Source: an uncultured Caryophanales bacterium
Lineage (GTDB): Bacteria > Bacillota_I > Bacilli_A > RFN20 > CAG-826
Assembly (NCBI GenBank): GCA_946612115.1
Contig: CAMOEI010000002.1
Span: 62,001 to 126,000, forward strand
DNA: 64,000 bases
Direction of reading: 5' to 3'
Shown here piece after piece: positions 56,000 to 64,000 of this stretch. A model generated the notes under the pieces. That model ran no database searches. It worked only from the letters and a program-made list of their open reading frames with translations, and had not been told where the DNA came from. The translations under genes and the position numbers were made by a program. Position 1 is the stretch's first letter. Each line of letters opens with the position of its first letter.

Positions 56000-56707
56000 A
56001 TGGGAAGAGCACACGAAGTAAGAGCTAAAGCGATGGCCGCAACTGCTGCAGCCAGAAGTGCATTATTTATGAGAGCCAGTAAAGAAATTTACATGGCTGC
56101 AAAAAGTGGTGTCCCTGATCCAGATAGCAACCTTGCACTTAGAAGTGCTGTTGAAAAATGGAAGAGTCAACACGTTACTAAAGATGTTATTGAAAGAGCT
56201 ATTCAAAAAGCTAAGGGTGGCTCTGCTGAATCTTATGAAGAAGGAAGATATGAAGCTTTCGGTCCAGGTGGAAGCTTATTCATTATCGATACATTAACTG
56301 ATAACTCTAATAGAGCGTTAGTCGAGGTTAGAACTGCGATTACCAAAAAAGGTGGTCACTTAGGAAGTACTATTTTCAATTTTACCCAAGCTGGAGTTTT
56401 AGATTTTGCTGGAAATAATAGAGATGAAGTCGAAGAAACCTTAATTTTAAGTGATGTCGATGTTCAAGAAGTCACTGAAGAAGACGGAATTATTGAAGTA
56501 GTCGTTGCTCCTGAAGCATTTGCTAAAGCAAGAGAAGTTCTCAACGGCATGGGTGTTACCGAATTTGAAACAGCAGAAATTACCTTCTTACCAAATGATC
56601 CTGTAGAACTAACAGATCCTGAAGATAAGAGAAAATTTGACGAATTATGCGATATGCTTGATGAACTTCAAGATGTTCAAAACGTCTATCACAACGTTAA
56701 ATTATAA
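56000..56707 (+). CDS. YebC/PmpR family protein
   Basis: 235 residues, of the subgroup starting MGRAHEVRAKAMAATAAARS (YeeI/YeeN-like). Conserved: AMEKAK-like helix RAIQKAKGG, YEEGRYEAFGPGGSLFII, GGHLGSTIFNFTQAGVL. Long annotated as transcriptional regulators; newer work ties the family to rescue of ribosomes stalled at proline stretches. It is inserted between truA and rplM, genes that are neighbours in Bacillus, and is followed by its own terminator. Confidence 0.92.
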   Translation: MGRAHEVRAKAMAATAAARSALFMRASKEIYMAAKSGVPDPDSNLALRSAVEKWKSQHVTKDVIERAIQKAKGGSAESYEEGRYEAFGPGGSLFIIDTLTDNSNRALVEVRTAITKKGGHLGSTIFNFTQAGVLDFAGNNRDEVEETLILSDVDVQEVTEEDGIIEVVVAPEAFAKAREVLNGMGVTEFETAEITFLPNDPVELTDPEDKRKFDELCDMLDELQDVQNVYHNVKL

Positions 56708-56730
56708 TTCTTGCTTAAATCAAAACTAAA

Positions 56731-56758
56731 AAATGGCGGTTCGACCGTCATTTTTTTT
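56731..56758 (+). terminator. terminator after yebC-family gene
   Basis: AAATGGCGGT / ACCGTCATTT stem (one G-U), TCG loop, then eight T. Confidence 0.9.
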
Positions 56759-56848
56759 AATGTTGATTAATTCTCAGAATTACTATTTATTAATAAAAAA
56801 ATTTTGGTTAATTTTTTAAAAATTCCGAAAAATCGCCCTATTAAAAAA

Positions 56849-56960
56849 TGAGGACACTCAGTAAAAAGTGTCCATCTCTTGATCTCTAGCGTGTTCTCTA
56901 TAGAGAGCTCGCTATTTATAGTAAACCATGGCTCTAGACATTTGTCAATGAGTGTCCTCA
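56849..56960. repeat. 112-bp inverted-repeat element (MITE-like or structured RNA)
   Basis: Perfect 12-bp terminal inverted repeat TGAGGACACTCA (56849-56860) and TGAGTGTCCTCA (56949-56960). The similarity continues inward: of the next 12 positions 8 agree, ending in TGTC on both arms. Inside lies a second hairpin on the minus strand, TAGCG / CGCTA around TCTCTATAGAGA. On the minus strand the right-hand arm is followed by TTTTTT, so the end could act as a terminator. No open frame fits. Could be a miniature transposable element or an RNA gene. Confidence 0.6.
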
Positions 56961-57100
56961 AATTTAATTATTGCATTTTCACTATATAGAATAAAGTGAA
57001 CGATAGAATATTCTTTAGTCATAAAATCTTTTTACCTTATTTATTAAATAAATAAAAATGTTTACATAATTCAATTCTAAACAATTAATAAAATAATTAA
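56961..57100. other. AT-rich spacer upstream of the rplM promoter
   Basis: No open frame, tRNA or convincing repeat. Together with the terminator and the inverted-repeat element it fills the 500-bp gap between the yebC-family gene and rplM. Runs such as TTATTTATTAAATAAATAA are likely UP-element-like promoter DNA. Confidence 0.4.
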
Positions 57101-57129
57101 TTGATTTAATTTTGTGAAAATAATATTAT
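57101..57129 (+). promoter_or_regulatory. promoter of rplM-rpsI
   Basis: TTGATT (57101-57106), 17-bp spacer, TATTAT (57124-57129). Start of transcription near 57136 gives a leader of about 72 nt. Confidence 0.7.
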
Positions 57130-57135
57130 TTTACT

Positions 57136-57207
57136 CGGCACTAGCCAAAAATTAATGAAGTCCCCGGTAAGGAATAAGTTAGTTTGGTAAAGGAGGATTA
57201 AAATTGT
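57136..57207 (+). promoter_or_regulatory. 5' leader of rplM-rpsI, possible L13-type leader
   Basis: Non-coding 72 nt, less AT-rich than the DNA upstream, with short complementary segments (for example ACTAGCCAA with TTAGTTTGGT). Ribosomal-protein leaders bound by L13 are known before rplM in Firmicutes; I cannot confirm the consensus by eye. AAAGGAGG at 57189. Confidence 0.4.
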
Positions 57208-57648
57208 ATGCAACGTCAAACTACTATTGCAAAAGCAAATGAAATCCAAAGAAAATGGTATGTCGTCGATGCCGCTGACAAACCATTAGGAAGATTAGTC
57301 TCCCAAGTTGCTCAAATTTTAACAGGAAAGGTGAAACCAATTTGGACACCAAATGTTGATTGCGGTGATTACGTCATTGTTATCAATGCTGCTAAAGTTA
57401 AGCTCACAGGTGACAAAGTCAACAATAAAAAATATTACAACGTGTCTGGTTATGATGGTGGTCTTAGAACAAGAACTGCCGGAACCATGCTCAAAGAATT
57501 CCCTTGTGAAATGATTGAGAGAAGTGTTCACGGTATGGTGCCAAAAGGACGCCTTGGTAGACAAATTGAAAAGAAATTATTCGTCTATGCTGGACCAGAA
57601 CACAAACACGAAGCTCAAAAACCAGAAGTTTTAGAGCTCAAATTCTAA
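57208..57648 (+). CDS. rplM: 50S ribosomal protein uL13
   Basis: 146 residues: [53 protein letters not shown]. Co-transcribed with rpsI, 15 bp downstream. Confidence 0.99.
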   Translation: MQRQTTIAKANEIQRKWYVVDAADKPLGRLVSQVAQILTGKVKPIWTPNVDCGDYVIVINAAKVKLTGDKVNNKKYYNVSGYDGGLRTRTAGTMLKEFPCEMIERSVHGMVPKGRLGRQIEKKLFVYAGPEHKHEAQKPEVLELKF

Positions 57649-57663
57649 GAGAGGAGATAAACA

Positions 57664-58065
57664 ATGGCTACAAAGAAAGAATCAGTCCAATACTACGGTA
57701 CTGGTAGAAGAAAATCATCTGTCGCACGCGTTTATGTCGTCGCTGGAAAAGGTAACATTGTCGTCAATGGCCGAGATGTTAATGAATATATGCCATTTGC
57801 CACATTAGTGATGGATTTAAAGCAACCACTCGTGTTAACCGGAACTGAAGGAAAATACGATGTTCACGCTCAAGTTCAAGGTGGTGGATTCACTGGTCAA
57901 GCCGGTGCAATCAGATTAGGCATCACCCGCGCTTTACTTGAAACTGGATGCGATCGTAAAGTTTTAAAGACTGCTGGTTTGATTACCAGAGATTCCCGCC
58001 GCAAGGAGAGAAAGAAATACGGTCTTAAAGCTGCTAGAAGAGCACCACAATTCTCTAAGCGTTAA
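57664..58065 (+). CDS. rpsI: 30S ribosomal protein uS9
   Basis: 133 residues: [36 protein letters not shown], and the C-terminal RRAPQFSKR tail that reaches the P-site tRNA. Confidence 0.99.
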   Translation: MATKKESVQYYGTGRRKSSVARVYVVAGKGNIVVNGRDVNEYMPFATLVMDLKQPLVLTGTEGKYDVHAQVQGGGFTGQAGAIRLGITRALLETGCDRKVLKTAGLITRDSRRKERKKYGLKAARRAPQFSKR

Positions 58066-58107
58066 TCTTTGTTTGATATCTTTGATATCAGATACCAAGA
58101 CAAAAAT

Positions 58108-58146
58108 AATAGGAAGCACAGCTTATCACGTGCTTCCTTATTTTGT
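58108..58146 (+). terminator. terminator after rpsI
   Basis: AATAGGAAGCAC / GTGCTTCCTTATT stem of about 12 bp with a 10-nt loop, then TTTGTTTTT. Confidence 0.85.
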
Positions 58147-58223
58147 TTTTAGAGGTAAAAAAATGAGTAAATAATATGTTGATAATTATTTATTCATATT
58201 GTATATTATTTAAGCGCGTATTT

Positions 58224-58300
<77 letters not shown>

Positions 58301-58353
58301 AATTCGCACAAAAATTGGCCCGTTAAGGGCTTTATTAATTAAGAACACTACAA

Positions 58354-58428
58354 GGACACTTAGTTCAGCGGGAGAACGCTTCCTTCACACGGAAGAGGTC
58401 ACAGGTTCGATCCCTGTAGTGTCCACCA
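58354..58428 (+). tRNA. tRNA-Val(CAC)
   Basis: 75 nt with encoded CCA. Acceptor GGACACT / AGTGTCC, anticodon stem CTTCC / GGAAG around TTCACAC, T arm ACAGGTTCGATCCCTGT. The central loop triplet is CAC, which reads GTG. Confidence 0.93.
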
Positions 58429-58434
58429 AAAAAT

Positions 58435-58510
58435 GCCGTCTTAGCTCAATTGGCAGAGCAACTGATTTGTAATCAGTAGGTTGTTGGTTCGATTCCGATA
58501 GACGGCACCA
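58435..58510 (+). tRNA. tRNA-Thr(TGT)
   Basis: 76 nt with encoded CCA. Acceptor GCCGTCT / AGACGGC, anticodon stem CTGAT / ATCAG around TTTGTAA, T loop GGTTCGATTCC. Anticodon TGT. Confidence 0.96.
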
Positions 58511-58520
58511 CATGAAATAT

Positions 58521-58547
58521 AAAGAGGATTAATCCTCTTTTAATTTT
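58521..58547 (+). terminator. terminator of the Ile-Val-Thr tRNA cluster
   Basis: 20-bp perfect palindrome AAAGAGGATTAATCCTCTTT followed by TAATTTTT. Confidence 0.85.
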
Positions 58548-58575
58548 TCTAATTTCTGAGAGTATAATTATAAAT

Positions 58576-59214
58576 ATGTTTAGGAAAAAGTTTTTATTTA
58601 TGGCGGCAGTTTCTTCATTATTATGTGGATGTCGTGATCAGGTTGATTTTGAAACCTATTATCGCAATGCGTGTAAAAGATTTGAAGAGCGAGTGGAAAT
58701 AGATAAAAACTGCGATATCGACTTTGTTGGAGACTCTATTACTGAAAGATATAATTTAGAGAAATATTACCCTAACTATAAAGTGGCGAATCGAGGGATT
58801 TCTGGAGACACTACAGACATGCTTTTAACTAGAATGGAGATCTCCTCAATTCTATTAGAACCTAAAGTTATTAATTTATTAATCGGGACTAATAATTTAA
58901 ATACTTGTATGAATAATTATGAATATATTTTGCAAGGGTTTAAAAATAATCTCCCGAACACTAAAGTGGTGGTGAATTCAATTCTTCCAAGAAGAGGAGT
59001 GGAATATTATCAAAAGATTATTAACAATAATAATAAAATCAAAGCTTTAGCGGAAGCCTATGGATATACTTACGTAGATTTATATCCTAACTTTATGAAA
59101 AACGGCAAACTCAATGAAATGTTATTCGCTGATGGGTTGCATCTTAACTCTAAAGGCTATCAAATAATGAGTGATGTTTTATTGCCAGTATTTACCGATT
59201 TATTAAATAGTTAA
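58576..59214 (+). CDS. SGNH/GDSL-type hydrolase lipoprotein
   Basis: 212 residues. Lipoprotein signal: basic start, hydrophobic FLFMAAVSSLL, lipobox LCGC with modified Cys at about 19. Hydrolase blocks: FVGDSITERY (nucleophile Ser), NRGISGDTTDMLL, LLIGTNNL, and DGLHLNSKGY with the catalytic Asp and His. It is thus an exported, membrane-anchored esterase or lipase acting outside the cell; substrate unknown. TATAAT at 58563-58568 ends 7 bp before the ATG: leaderless. Confidence 0.85.
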   Translation: MFRKKFLFMAAVSSLLCGCRDQVDFETYYRNACKRFEERVEIDKNCDIDFVGDSITERYNLEKYYPNYKVANRGISGDTTDMLLTRMEISSILLEPKVINLLIGTNNLNTCMNNYEYILQGFKNNLPNTKVVVNSILPRRGVEYYQKIINNNNKIKALAEAYGYTYVDLYPNFMKNGKLNEMLFADGLHLNSKGYQIMSDVLLPVFTDLLNS

Positions 59215-59259
59215 AAATATGTGTGATTTATTATTATCTATATAATAAAATATACACAC

Positions 59260-59344
59260 GCAGCTATGGCGGAACTGGTAGACGCGCTAGACTTAGAATC
59301 TAGTTCCGAGAGGAGTGCATGTTCGATTCATGTTAGCTGCACCA
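59260..59344 (+). tRNA. tRNA-Leu(TAG)
   Basis: 85 nt with encoded CCA and a long variable arm. Acceptor GCAGCTA / TAGCTGC, anticodon stem CTAGA / TCTAG around CTTAGAA, T arm ATGTTCGATTCAT. Anticodon TAG. Confidence 0.96.
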
Positions 59345-59355
59345 AATAATTAATT

Positions 59356-59379
59356 AAAGCACCTACTTGGGTGCTTTTA
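59356..59379 (+). terminator. terminator after tRNA-Leu
   Basis: AAAGCACC / GGTGCTTT stem, followed by TTAA; short T run. Confidence 0.7.
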
Positions 59380-59406
59380 ATGTGCGTATATGCTAAAATA
59401 TATCTG

Positions 59407-60171
59407 ATGAAAATCTCTAAAATTAAAGTCTATAAAAAGAAGGTTTCAATCTTTGTTGATAAGAAAAAAATCGACATTGATAAAAGTGTTTATCCAAACT
59501 TTTATTTATATGAAGGTAAGGAGTTATCTTCTAAAGAACTAAAAGAAATCGAAAATGCGAATAGCAATGTCAAACTTCTGTCTTATGCGATGAAATTAAG
59601 ACAAAAGTCTCTCATCAGCGAATATAAGTTAAGAGAAAAGTTGTACGCTAAAGAGGCGAATAAAAAAGATGTCGATTATGTCGTTAAAACGATGAAGAGT
59701 TATGATTTGATTAACGATGAAGCTTTAGCAAGCGATTATTTAGAGTATTATAATTCTTTGAATTATGGAAAAAACAAAATCACCGCGAAATTAAGCGAAA
59801 AAGGAATATTTGAGGAATATATCGCTAAACTTAAATTTCCAGCCTCTATTGAGCGGAAAAAGGCCAAGAATCTTCTTCCTAAACTCGAAAAGAAATATGA
59901 GAAATATAATTCGAGTAGTAAAAAGCAACATATCTATAACGCTTATATTCAACAAGGCTTTGATATCGATGTCGCTAAAGAGATGACTGGTCTAGTCAAA
60001 GAAAGTAGTCCAAAAGAAGAATTTACAAAGTTAAAATCTGACTATAATAAAGTGAAAAATAGACTTTCTCGTAAATACCAAAAGAAAGAATTAAAACAAA
60101 AATGCATCCAAGCATTAATGCAAAAAGGATATCGATTAAACGATATTATTAAAGTTGTGGAGGGAAATTAA
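59407..60171 (+). CDS. recX: RecX family regulator of RecA
   Basis: Inhibits RecA filaments. 254 residues from the ATG at 59407 (TAAAAT ends 7 bp upstream; an earlier in-frame start lies inside the terminator). The long form typical of Firmicutes: N-terminal beta-rich segment (ISKIKVYKKKVSIFVDKKKI), then three-helix repeats with SEYKLREKLYAKE and LINDEALASDYLEYYN. One base after its stop comes the start of yhaM. Confidence 0.82.
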   Translation: MKISKIKVYKKKVSIFVDKKKIDIDKSVYPNFYLYEGKELSSKELKEIENANSNVKLLSYAMKLRQKSLISEYKLREKLYAKEANKKDVDYVVKTMKSYDLINDEALASDYLEYYNSLNYGKNKITAKLSEKGIFEEYIAKLKFPASIERKKAKNLLPKLEKKYEKYNSSSKKQHIYNAYIQQGFDIDVAKEMTGLVKESSPKEEFTKLKSDYNKVKNRLSRKYQKKELKQKCIQALMQKGYRLNDIIKVVEGN

Positions 60172-60172
60172 G

Positions 60173-61108
60173 ATGAAGTTTATTAAAGAATTAAAAGATG
60201 GTGATCGCTTAATTTTACAAGCTCTTGTGGGGCAAGTCTCTCAAGGGACAAATAAATCAGGAAGTGCTTATCTTAATGTCGAATTAAGAGACGCCAGTGG
60301 GGCGATGAACTGTAAGAAATGGGAAGTTGAAGATAGTGATAAAGATGTTTTAATAGCAGGAAATATCGTTGAAGTTCAACTTGAATGTTTAACTTATAAT
60401 GATTCTTTACAAGGAAAAATCTTAAAAGCTCTCCCTATAAATATTGATGATGTTGATGTCACTAGATTTATCAAGGCTCCTCCAATTCCAAAAGAAGAAT
60501 TAGTTGCTAGATTTAATAAAATAGTGGACTCTGTTAAAGAACCTACCTTAAAGAAATATATTGATTATTTCATAAAGAAATTTGGTAACACAATTTATGT
60601 CGCTCCCGCTGCTAGTAGTGTTCATCACGAATTTTCTAGTGGATTACTTATGCATAGTGTCTCTTTAGCGGAACACGCTGATTATTTTGCAAATTATTAT
60701 CCTAATCTAGATCGTGACTTACTCGTTACAGGTGCCTTATTACACGACTTTGGAAAGATGATCGAATTAGAAGGACCAAGTGTTTATCACTATACTTTAG
60801 AAGGTAAATTACTCGGTCATATCTCCATAATGTGTGCGGAAATAAGAATCGCCACCAAAGAGATGAATATTGAAGGTGAATACCCAATCTTATTAGAACA
60901 TATGATTTTATCTCATCATGGGCAACTTGAATTCGGTTCTCCAGTGATGCCTTTAACTAAAGAAGCTTTACTACTTTCAATGATTGATAATTTAGATAGT
61001 AAGATGCTTGTATTAGATAAAGCTTATGAAGAAGTTAAACCTGGTGAATTCACTCAAAAGGTTTATCCATTAGATAATCGAACATTCTATAAAGCGAAAA
61101 ATAAGTAA
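60173..61108 (+). CDS. yhaM: 3'-5' exoribonuclease YhaM
   Basis: 311 residues from the ATG at 60173, 8 bp after GGAGGG. N-terminal OB-fold (GDRLILQALVGQVSQGTNKS, LNVELRDASGAMNCKKW) and an HD domain with HHEFSSGLLMHSVSLAEHADYF and LLHDFGKMIELEG. Trims RNA 3' ends in Gram-positive bacteria. Translationally linked to recX. Confidence 0.93.
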   Translation: MKFIKELKDGDRLILQALVGQVSQGTNKSGSAYLNVELRDASGAMNCKKWEVEDSDKDVLIAGNIVEVQLECLTYNDSLQGKILKALPINIDDVDVTRFIKAPPIPKEELVARFNKIVDSVKEPTLKKYIDYFIKKFGNTIYVAPAASSVHHEFSSGLLMHSVSLAEHADYFANYYPNLDRDLLVTGALLHDFGKMIELEGPSVYHYTLEGKLLGHISIMCAEIRIATKEMNIEGEYPILLEHMILSHHGQLEFGSPVMPLTKEALLLSMIDNLDSKMLVLDKAYEEVKPGEFTQKVYPLDNRTFYKAKNK

Positions 61109-61137
61109 GAAAAAAGCCATAAGGGCTTTTCTTTTAC
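61109..61137. terminator. bidirectional terminator between yhaM and the sirtuin gene
   Basis: AAAAGCC / GGCTTTT stem with A run before and TCTTTT after; lies between convergent genes. Confidence 0.8.
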
Positions 61138-61859
61138 TCTAATTGAGAGAACACTTTCCCAACAGGTTCATTTATTTCTAATGTAATTCTTTGTCTGACT
61201 GGAATATGTGTTTTATTTATAACAACAATTTTATCTCCATTAAAGTAATTAATTAATCCGCTTGCGGGATATACAGATAATGAAGTTCCTCCGATGATAA
61301 TTAAATCAGCGTTACTAATCGCATTGATTGCCGCTTCGATGTCATTACTGTCTAATCCTTCTTCATATAGGACAACATCAGGCTTAACTAATCCTCCACA
61401 TTTAGGACATAGAGGAACTTCTCCTAGATTAAGTAATTCATCTAAATTGTATTTAGCCCCGCAGTTTAAACAGGTATTTCGATGAATTGAGCCGTGTAGT
61501 TCAATGACATTTTTGGAGCCCGCTAATTGGTGGAGTCCATCGATATTTTGAGTGATAATAGTGAGATCTTTTTTCTTTTCTAATCTTGCTAAATATTTAT
61601 GAGCCTCATTCGGCTTAGCGGATTTATTAATCATGAATTCACGATAAAACTTGTAGAAAGTTTTTGTTTCATGGAAGAAATATGTATGAGAAAGCATCTC
61701 TTCATATGGACGGCCATATTTAGATTTTAAAGAATATAGCCCGTCTTCACTTCTAAAATCCTTAATCCCACTTTCAGTGGATACTCCTGCTCCGCCGAAA
61801 AAGACGATATGTTTAGAAGTGTTAATTAGATGCTGAAGTCTTTCAATTTCGATTTCCAT
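61134..61859 (-). CDS. NAD-dependent protein deacylase (sirtuin)
   Basis: 241 residues. NAD site FFGGAGVSTESGIKDFRS, catalytic TQNIDGLHQLAG with ELHGS (His), zinc site CLNC...CPKCGG and PDVVLYEEGL. The Ala-to-Ser/Thr and NIDG pattern are of class III (CobB-like) or U. Removes acyl groups from lysines. Separated from the hit gene upstream by a hairpin terminator. Confidence 0.93.
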   Translation of the reverse strand: MEIEIERLQHLINTSKHIVFFGGAGVSTESGIKDFRSEDGLYSLKSKYGRPYEEMLSHTYFFHETKTFYKFYREFMINKSAKPNEAHKYLARLEKKKDLTIITQNIDGLHQLAGSKNVIELHGSIHRNTCLNCGAKYNLDELLNLGEVPLCPKCGGLVKPDVVLYEEGLDSNDIEAAINAISNADLIIIGGTSLSVYPASGLINYFNGDKIVVINKTHIPVRQRITLEINEPVGKVFSQLE

Positions 61860-61863
61860 AACA

Positions 61864-61886
61864 TAAAAAGGCCGTTATAGGCCTTA
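61864..61886 (-). terminator. terminator of the hit gene
   Basis: Minus strand AAGGCC / GGCCTT with TATAAC loop, then TTTT. Confidence 0.8.
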
Positions 61887-62297
61887 TTATAATTGTTCCT
61901 TAATCTTCTTAGCAATCGCTGGTAAATTAAGTCCCTCGCTATTATTTTTCATTTCAAGGATAAATCCTTCGCTTCCCTCATAGCGAGGAATGACGTGAAC
62001 GTGGAAGTGCATGACTGTTTGTCCGCTTGCAGGATAGCAGTTAGTTAAAATATTAACTCCATTTGCTCCTAATAATTTAACGGATACTTGGCCAATCTTT
62101 TGAGCGACATCCATTACTTTATGCATCTCTTCTTGAGGTGTAGTTAAGAAATTTTCGTGATGTTTTTTAGAAACCACTAATGTGTGTCCTTTAGTTACTT
62201 GAGAAATATCAAGGAAGGCTAATACGTCATCGTCTTCATAAATTTTATGGCAAGGAATTTCCCCGTCGATAATTTTGCAAAAAATATCTTTTTCCAT
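61887..62297 (-). CDS. hit: HIT family hydrolase
   Basis: 136 residues from the ATG at 62297, since earlier in-frame codons overlap a terminator and differ from the family. Begins DIFCKIIDGEIPCHKIYEDDD and carries the nucleotide-binding His triad HFHVHVIPR. Hydrolyses dinucleoside polyphosphates or nucleoside phosphoramidates. TATAAT on the minus strand at 62319-62324. Adjacent to a PrsA-like gene, as in Bacillus. Confidence 0.92.
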   Translation of the reverse strand: MEKDIFCKIIDGEIPCHKIYEDDDVLAFLDISQVTKGHTLVVSKKHHENFLTTPQEEMHKVMDVAQKIGQVSVKLLGANGVNILTNCYPASGQTVMHFHVHVIPRYEGSEGFILEMKNNSEGLNLPAIAKKIKEQL

Positions 62298-62327
62298 ATT
62301 TTCAATTACCTCGAAATTATTATATAA

Positions 62328-62356
62328 CAAAAACCAGACGCGTGAGCATCTGGTTA
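62328..62356 (-). terminator. terminator of the secreted-protein gene
   Basis: Minus strand AACCAGATGC / GCGTCTGGTT (one G-U) with TCAC loop, then TTTTG. Confidence 0.85.
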
Positions 62357-62367
62357 ATTGTTTTTTA

Positions 62368-64000
62368 TTATTTAAATAAATCTGGATAGTTTTCTTTGAA
62401 GTAGTCGTAGACACTTTGATCGTGGAATTTAACAGACATTTCTTCTAACCAGTGTGTCTTACTAAGTGTGGAATAGTTGCCGGTTTCGCCAACTTTCTTC
62501 GCAATAGTATCGATAACTGTGTTGAGGAATTCTTGTCCACGTGTGTTAGCATAGCTACTACTAGATTGACTATTTCTTAATTTGACGTCTTTAACAGCTT
62601 CTTTAACTTGGACGATATAGTAAGCACTTCCATCGTCGTAGACGATATCGTTCTTATAATCATCTTCAGCGTATTGACCTTCAAATTTTAAGAAGTATGC
62701 ACCGTTAATGGAACATAAGAAGTCCTTTTCAGCTGGTGCTGGTTTATCTCTTAATTTCCAAGTGACGTTTTCACCATTGACAGTTGATTCAAATCTATCA
62801 GCTGCGGCAAGTTTAGCATATTCATCGTCGATAGTCTTTTGAGCAACACCATCTTCGGTCTTACCGATTTCAACTTTGTTGTTAGCAACAGATAAGGTGA
62901 ATAATCTATCGGTAATGGTGCTTGGTAAACTTGGTGCTGTGGATTGAATATACCAACCTTTGGTGATGGATTCGATTTGAGAAATCTTAATGGTTTCTTG
63001 ATCTAATCCTTCTTCGAGTGTACGTGTGCCACTGTCGGTGTATTTAGAATATAAATCTCTATCGAGTTCAACGTAATTGTTGACATTCTTTAAGACTTTT
63101 TCATATTCTTCGATTAAGTCACCATAAGAAGTATTCTTATAGTATGTTTCACCACTGAGAGTACCTGTAGAAGTTTGATAAACGTCACTAGCTGCGGTAT
63201 TTAAGTCTTCAACGATGGCTTTTGCATCAGTGTTAGCTTGAATTTCACCATATAAACCTTTAGCGACAGTTGCATAGGTTTCGAATAAGGTATCAAATCT
63301 ATCTTCGATAACTTCTTTATCGGTTTCAAGTTTAGCACCTGTAGGAGCGTAAGAATAAATCTTGTTAACTAAGTGTTGAACTAATCTATCAGCGTTTAAG
63401 GAGTTAGAGGAATATTTCTCAATCTTGAGAACGTTAATTTCTCTTGCTCTAGAATTTCTAATCGCAGATAAATCTTCATCTAATAAATATTGTTCGATTA
63501 ATAAATCGTTATAGATGGATTCAACGATTTCGTCTTCAACATAGGTGTATTTCACTGCAGCGTATTGTTCGCTTGTAGTGCAAGTAGTACTATCTTGATA
63601 GTACGCTCTTGTTAAGATTCCTTCATCGAAGACATCTTCTTCTTCGACTGTGTACGAAACAATTTGTTTTTTGTAGTCAGTTTTACTTCTTTCGAAGTTA
63701 ACTTTCTTACCGTCTTCATATAAAGCTTTTAAGAGTTTACCTTCATCGAAGTAGCTTCTTGAAGTATAGGTACCGCTTTTAACTTTAGAGAACATATTGG
63801 AGCAGATTCTCTTTTCAATATCTTCCCATTTGGTTTTGACGTTTTGCTTTTCGACTGTGCATGGTTCAAAGTTCTCATCAGTAACTTCGTTTCCATTATC
63901 GTCGACGTGTTTGCCATCATCGTTATAGTTCCAGTATGCTTTGTGAGCTCTAATAAATGCTTTTAAATTATTAACTTTTTCAGCAGGAGCTCCATCAGCA
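62368..64000 (-). CDS. secreted protein of PrsA-like type, 5' end outside window
   Basis: The frame is open from 62368 to the end of the window with no stop, so at least 543 residues are visible and the start and signal peptide are missing. The protein is acidic, rich in Tyr, Asp, Ser and Thr, with long helices and few cysteines. The end reads KEAVKDVKLRNSQSSSSY and FKENYPDLFK. No parvulin motif is certain, so the PrsA link rests on the neighbouring hit gene and the composition. It may be a large foldase-like lipoprotein. Confidence 0.5.
   Translation of the reverse strand, partial: ADGAPAEKVNNLKAFIRAHKAYWNYNDDGKHVDDNGNEVTDENFEPCTVEKQNVKTKWEDIEKRICSNMFSKVKSGTYTSRSYFDEGKLLKALYEDGKKVNFERSKTDYKKQIVSYTVEEEDVFDEGILTRAYYQDSTTCTTSEQYAAVKYTYVEDEIVESIYNDLLIEQYLLDEDLSAIRNSRAREINVLKIEKYSSNSLNADRLVQHLVNKIYSYAPTGAKLETDKEVIEDRFDTLFETYATVAKGLYGEIQANTDAKAIVEDLNTAASDVYQTSTGTLSGETYYKNTSYGDLIEEYEKVLKNVNNYVELDRDLYSKYTDSGTRTLEEGLDQETIKISQIESITKGWYIQSTAPSLPSTITDRLFTLSVANNKVEIGKTEDGVAQKTIDDEYAKLAAADRFESTVNGENVTWKLRDKPAPAEKDFLCSINGAYFLKFEGQYAEDDYKNDIVYDDGSAYYIVQVKEAVKDVKLRNSQSSSSYANTRGQEFLNTVIDTIAKKVGETGNYSTLSKTHWLEEMSVKFHDQSVYDYFKENYPDLFK

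Noticed and set aside
56767..56961. 64-codon minus-strand frame across the inverted-repeat element
   Set aside because: TTG start with no ribosome binding site, composition of AT-rich noise, and it simply follows the palindrome.

Overview
The window looks like a chromosomal piece of a low-GC, anaerobic, Firmicutes-type bacterium, probably one of the uncultured Bacilli / Erysipelotrichia / Mollicutes-related gut lineages (inference). The gene order is that of Bacilli: S10-spc-alpha ribosomal operon, cysS-rlmB-sigH, ecfA1-ecfA2-ecfT-truA-rplM-rpsI, and hit next to a PrsA-like gene. Anaerobic life is indicated by an oxygen-sensitive NrdD ribonucleotide reductase with its activase, a three-subunit [FeFe]-hydrogenase HydABC and QueH. 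Tryptophan is TGG, and TGA ends several genes (6280, 24526, 54316), so the code is the standard bacterial one and not the Mycoplasma code. No phage, insertion sequence with transposase, or CRISPR array is visible.

Layout. 1-4391: glycogen genes glgB (cut by the window edge) and glgP, then a dimeric dUTPase. 4397-8527: an unknown membrane/coiled-coil protein, a helix-turn-helix / nucleotidyltransferase pair resembling a toxin-antitoxin module, and a UPF0371 protein. 8553-11165: a secreted endonuclease with Ig-like domains and a small membrane protein. 11211-14288 (minus): dCMP deaminase, FolD, nucleoside hydrolase, ribokinase. 14350-18316: NrdG-type activase, TrxB and an NrdD with a fused glutaredoxin-like domain. 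18539-20088 (minus): DtxR-type regulator and peptidase T. 20247-24526: kinase-like protein, prs, tgt, queA, queH (last steps of queuosine formation). 24631-40017: the ribosomal superoperon, behind a leader of about 120 nt. 40089-42877: small unknown genes and an unusual glycosyltransferase fusion. 42974-49808: PreT/PreA dihydropyrimidine dehydrogenase and HydCBA. 49923-58065: cysS, rlmB, sigH-like, ECF transporter core, truA, yebC, rplM-rpsI. 58224-59344: four tRNAs and a GDSL lipoprotein. 59407-64000: recX, yhaM, sirtuin, hit and a partial secreted protein.

The metabolic genes fit together as nucleotide supply (dUTPase, dCMP deaminase, FolD, NrdD, nucleoside hydrolase, Prs), glycogen storage and fermentative redox balance (HydABC, PreTA).

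The most unusual observations are: (1) ribosomal protein uL5 carries about 170 extra N-terminal residues made of two DUF1508/YegP-like repeats and a charged linker, and several other ribosomal proteins have charged tails; (2) many genes that begin a transcript have a TATAAT-like box only 6-9 nt before the start codon, which predicts widespread leaderless mRNAs; (3) a 112-bp element with near-perfect terminal inverted repeats upstream of rplM; (4) a TrxB lacking the usual NADPH motif beside a NrdD-glutaredoxin fusion; (5) a glycosyltransferase fused to an apparently dead alpha/beta-hydrolase; (6) a small two-gene unit whose first reading frame seems to start at ATA. Calls rest on reading the sequence and recalled family motifs; no database search was run.
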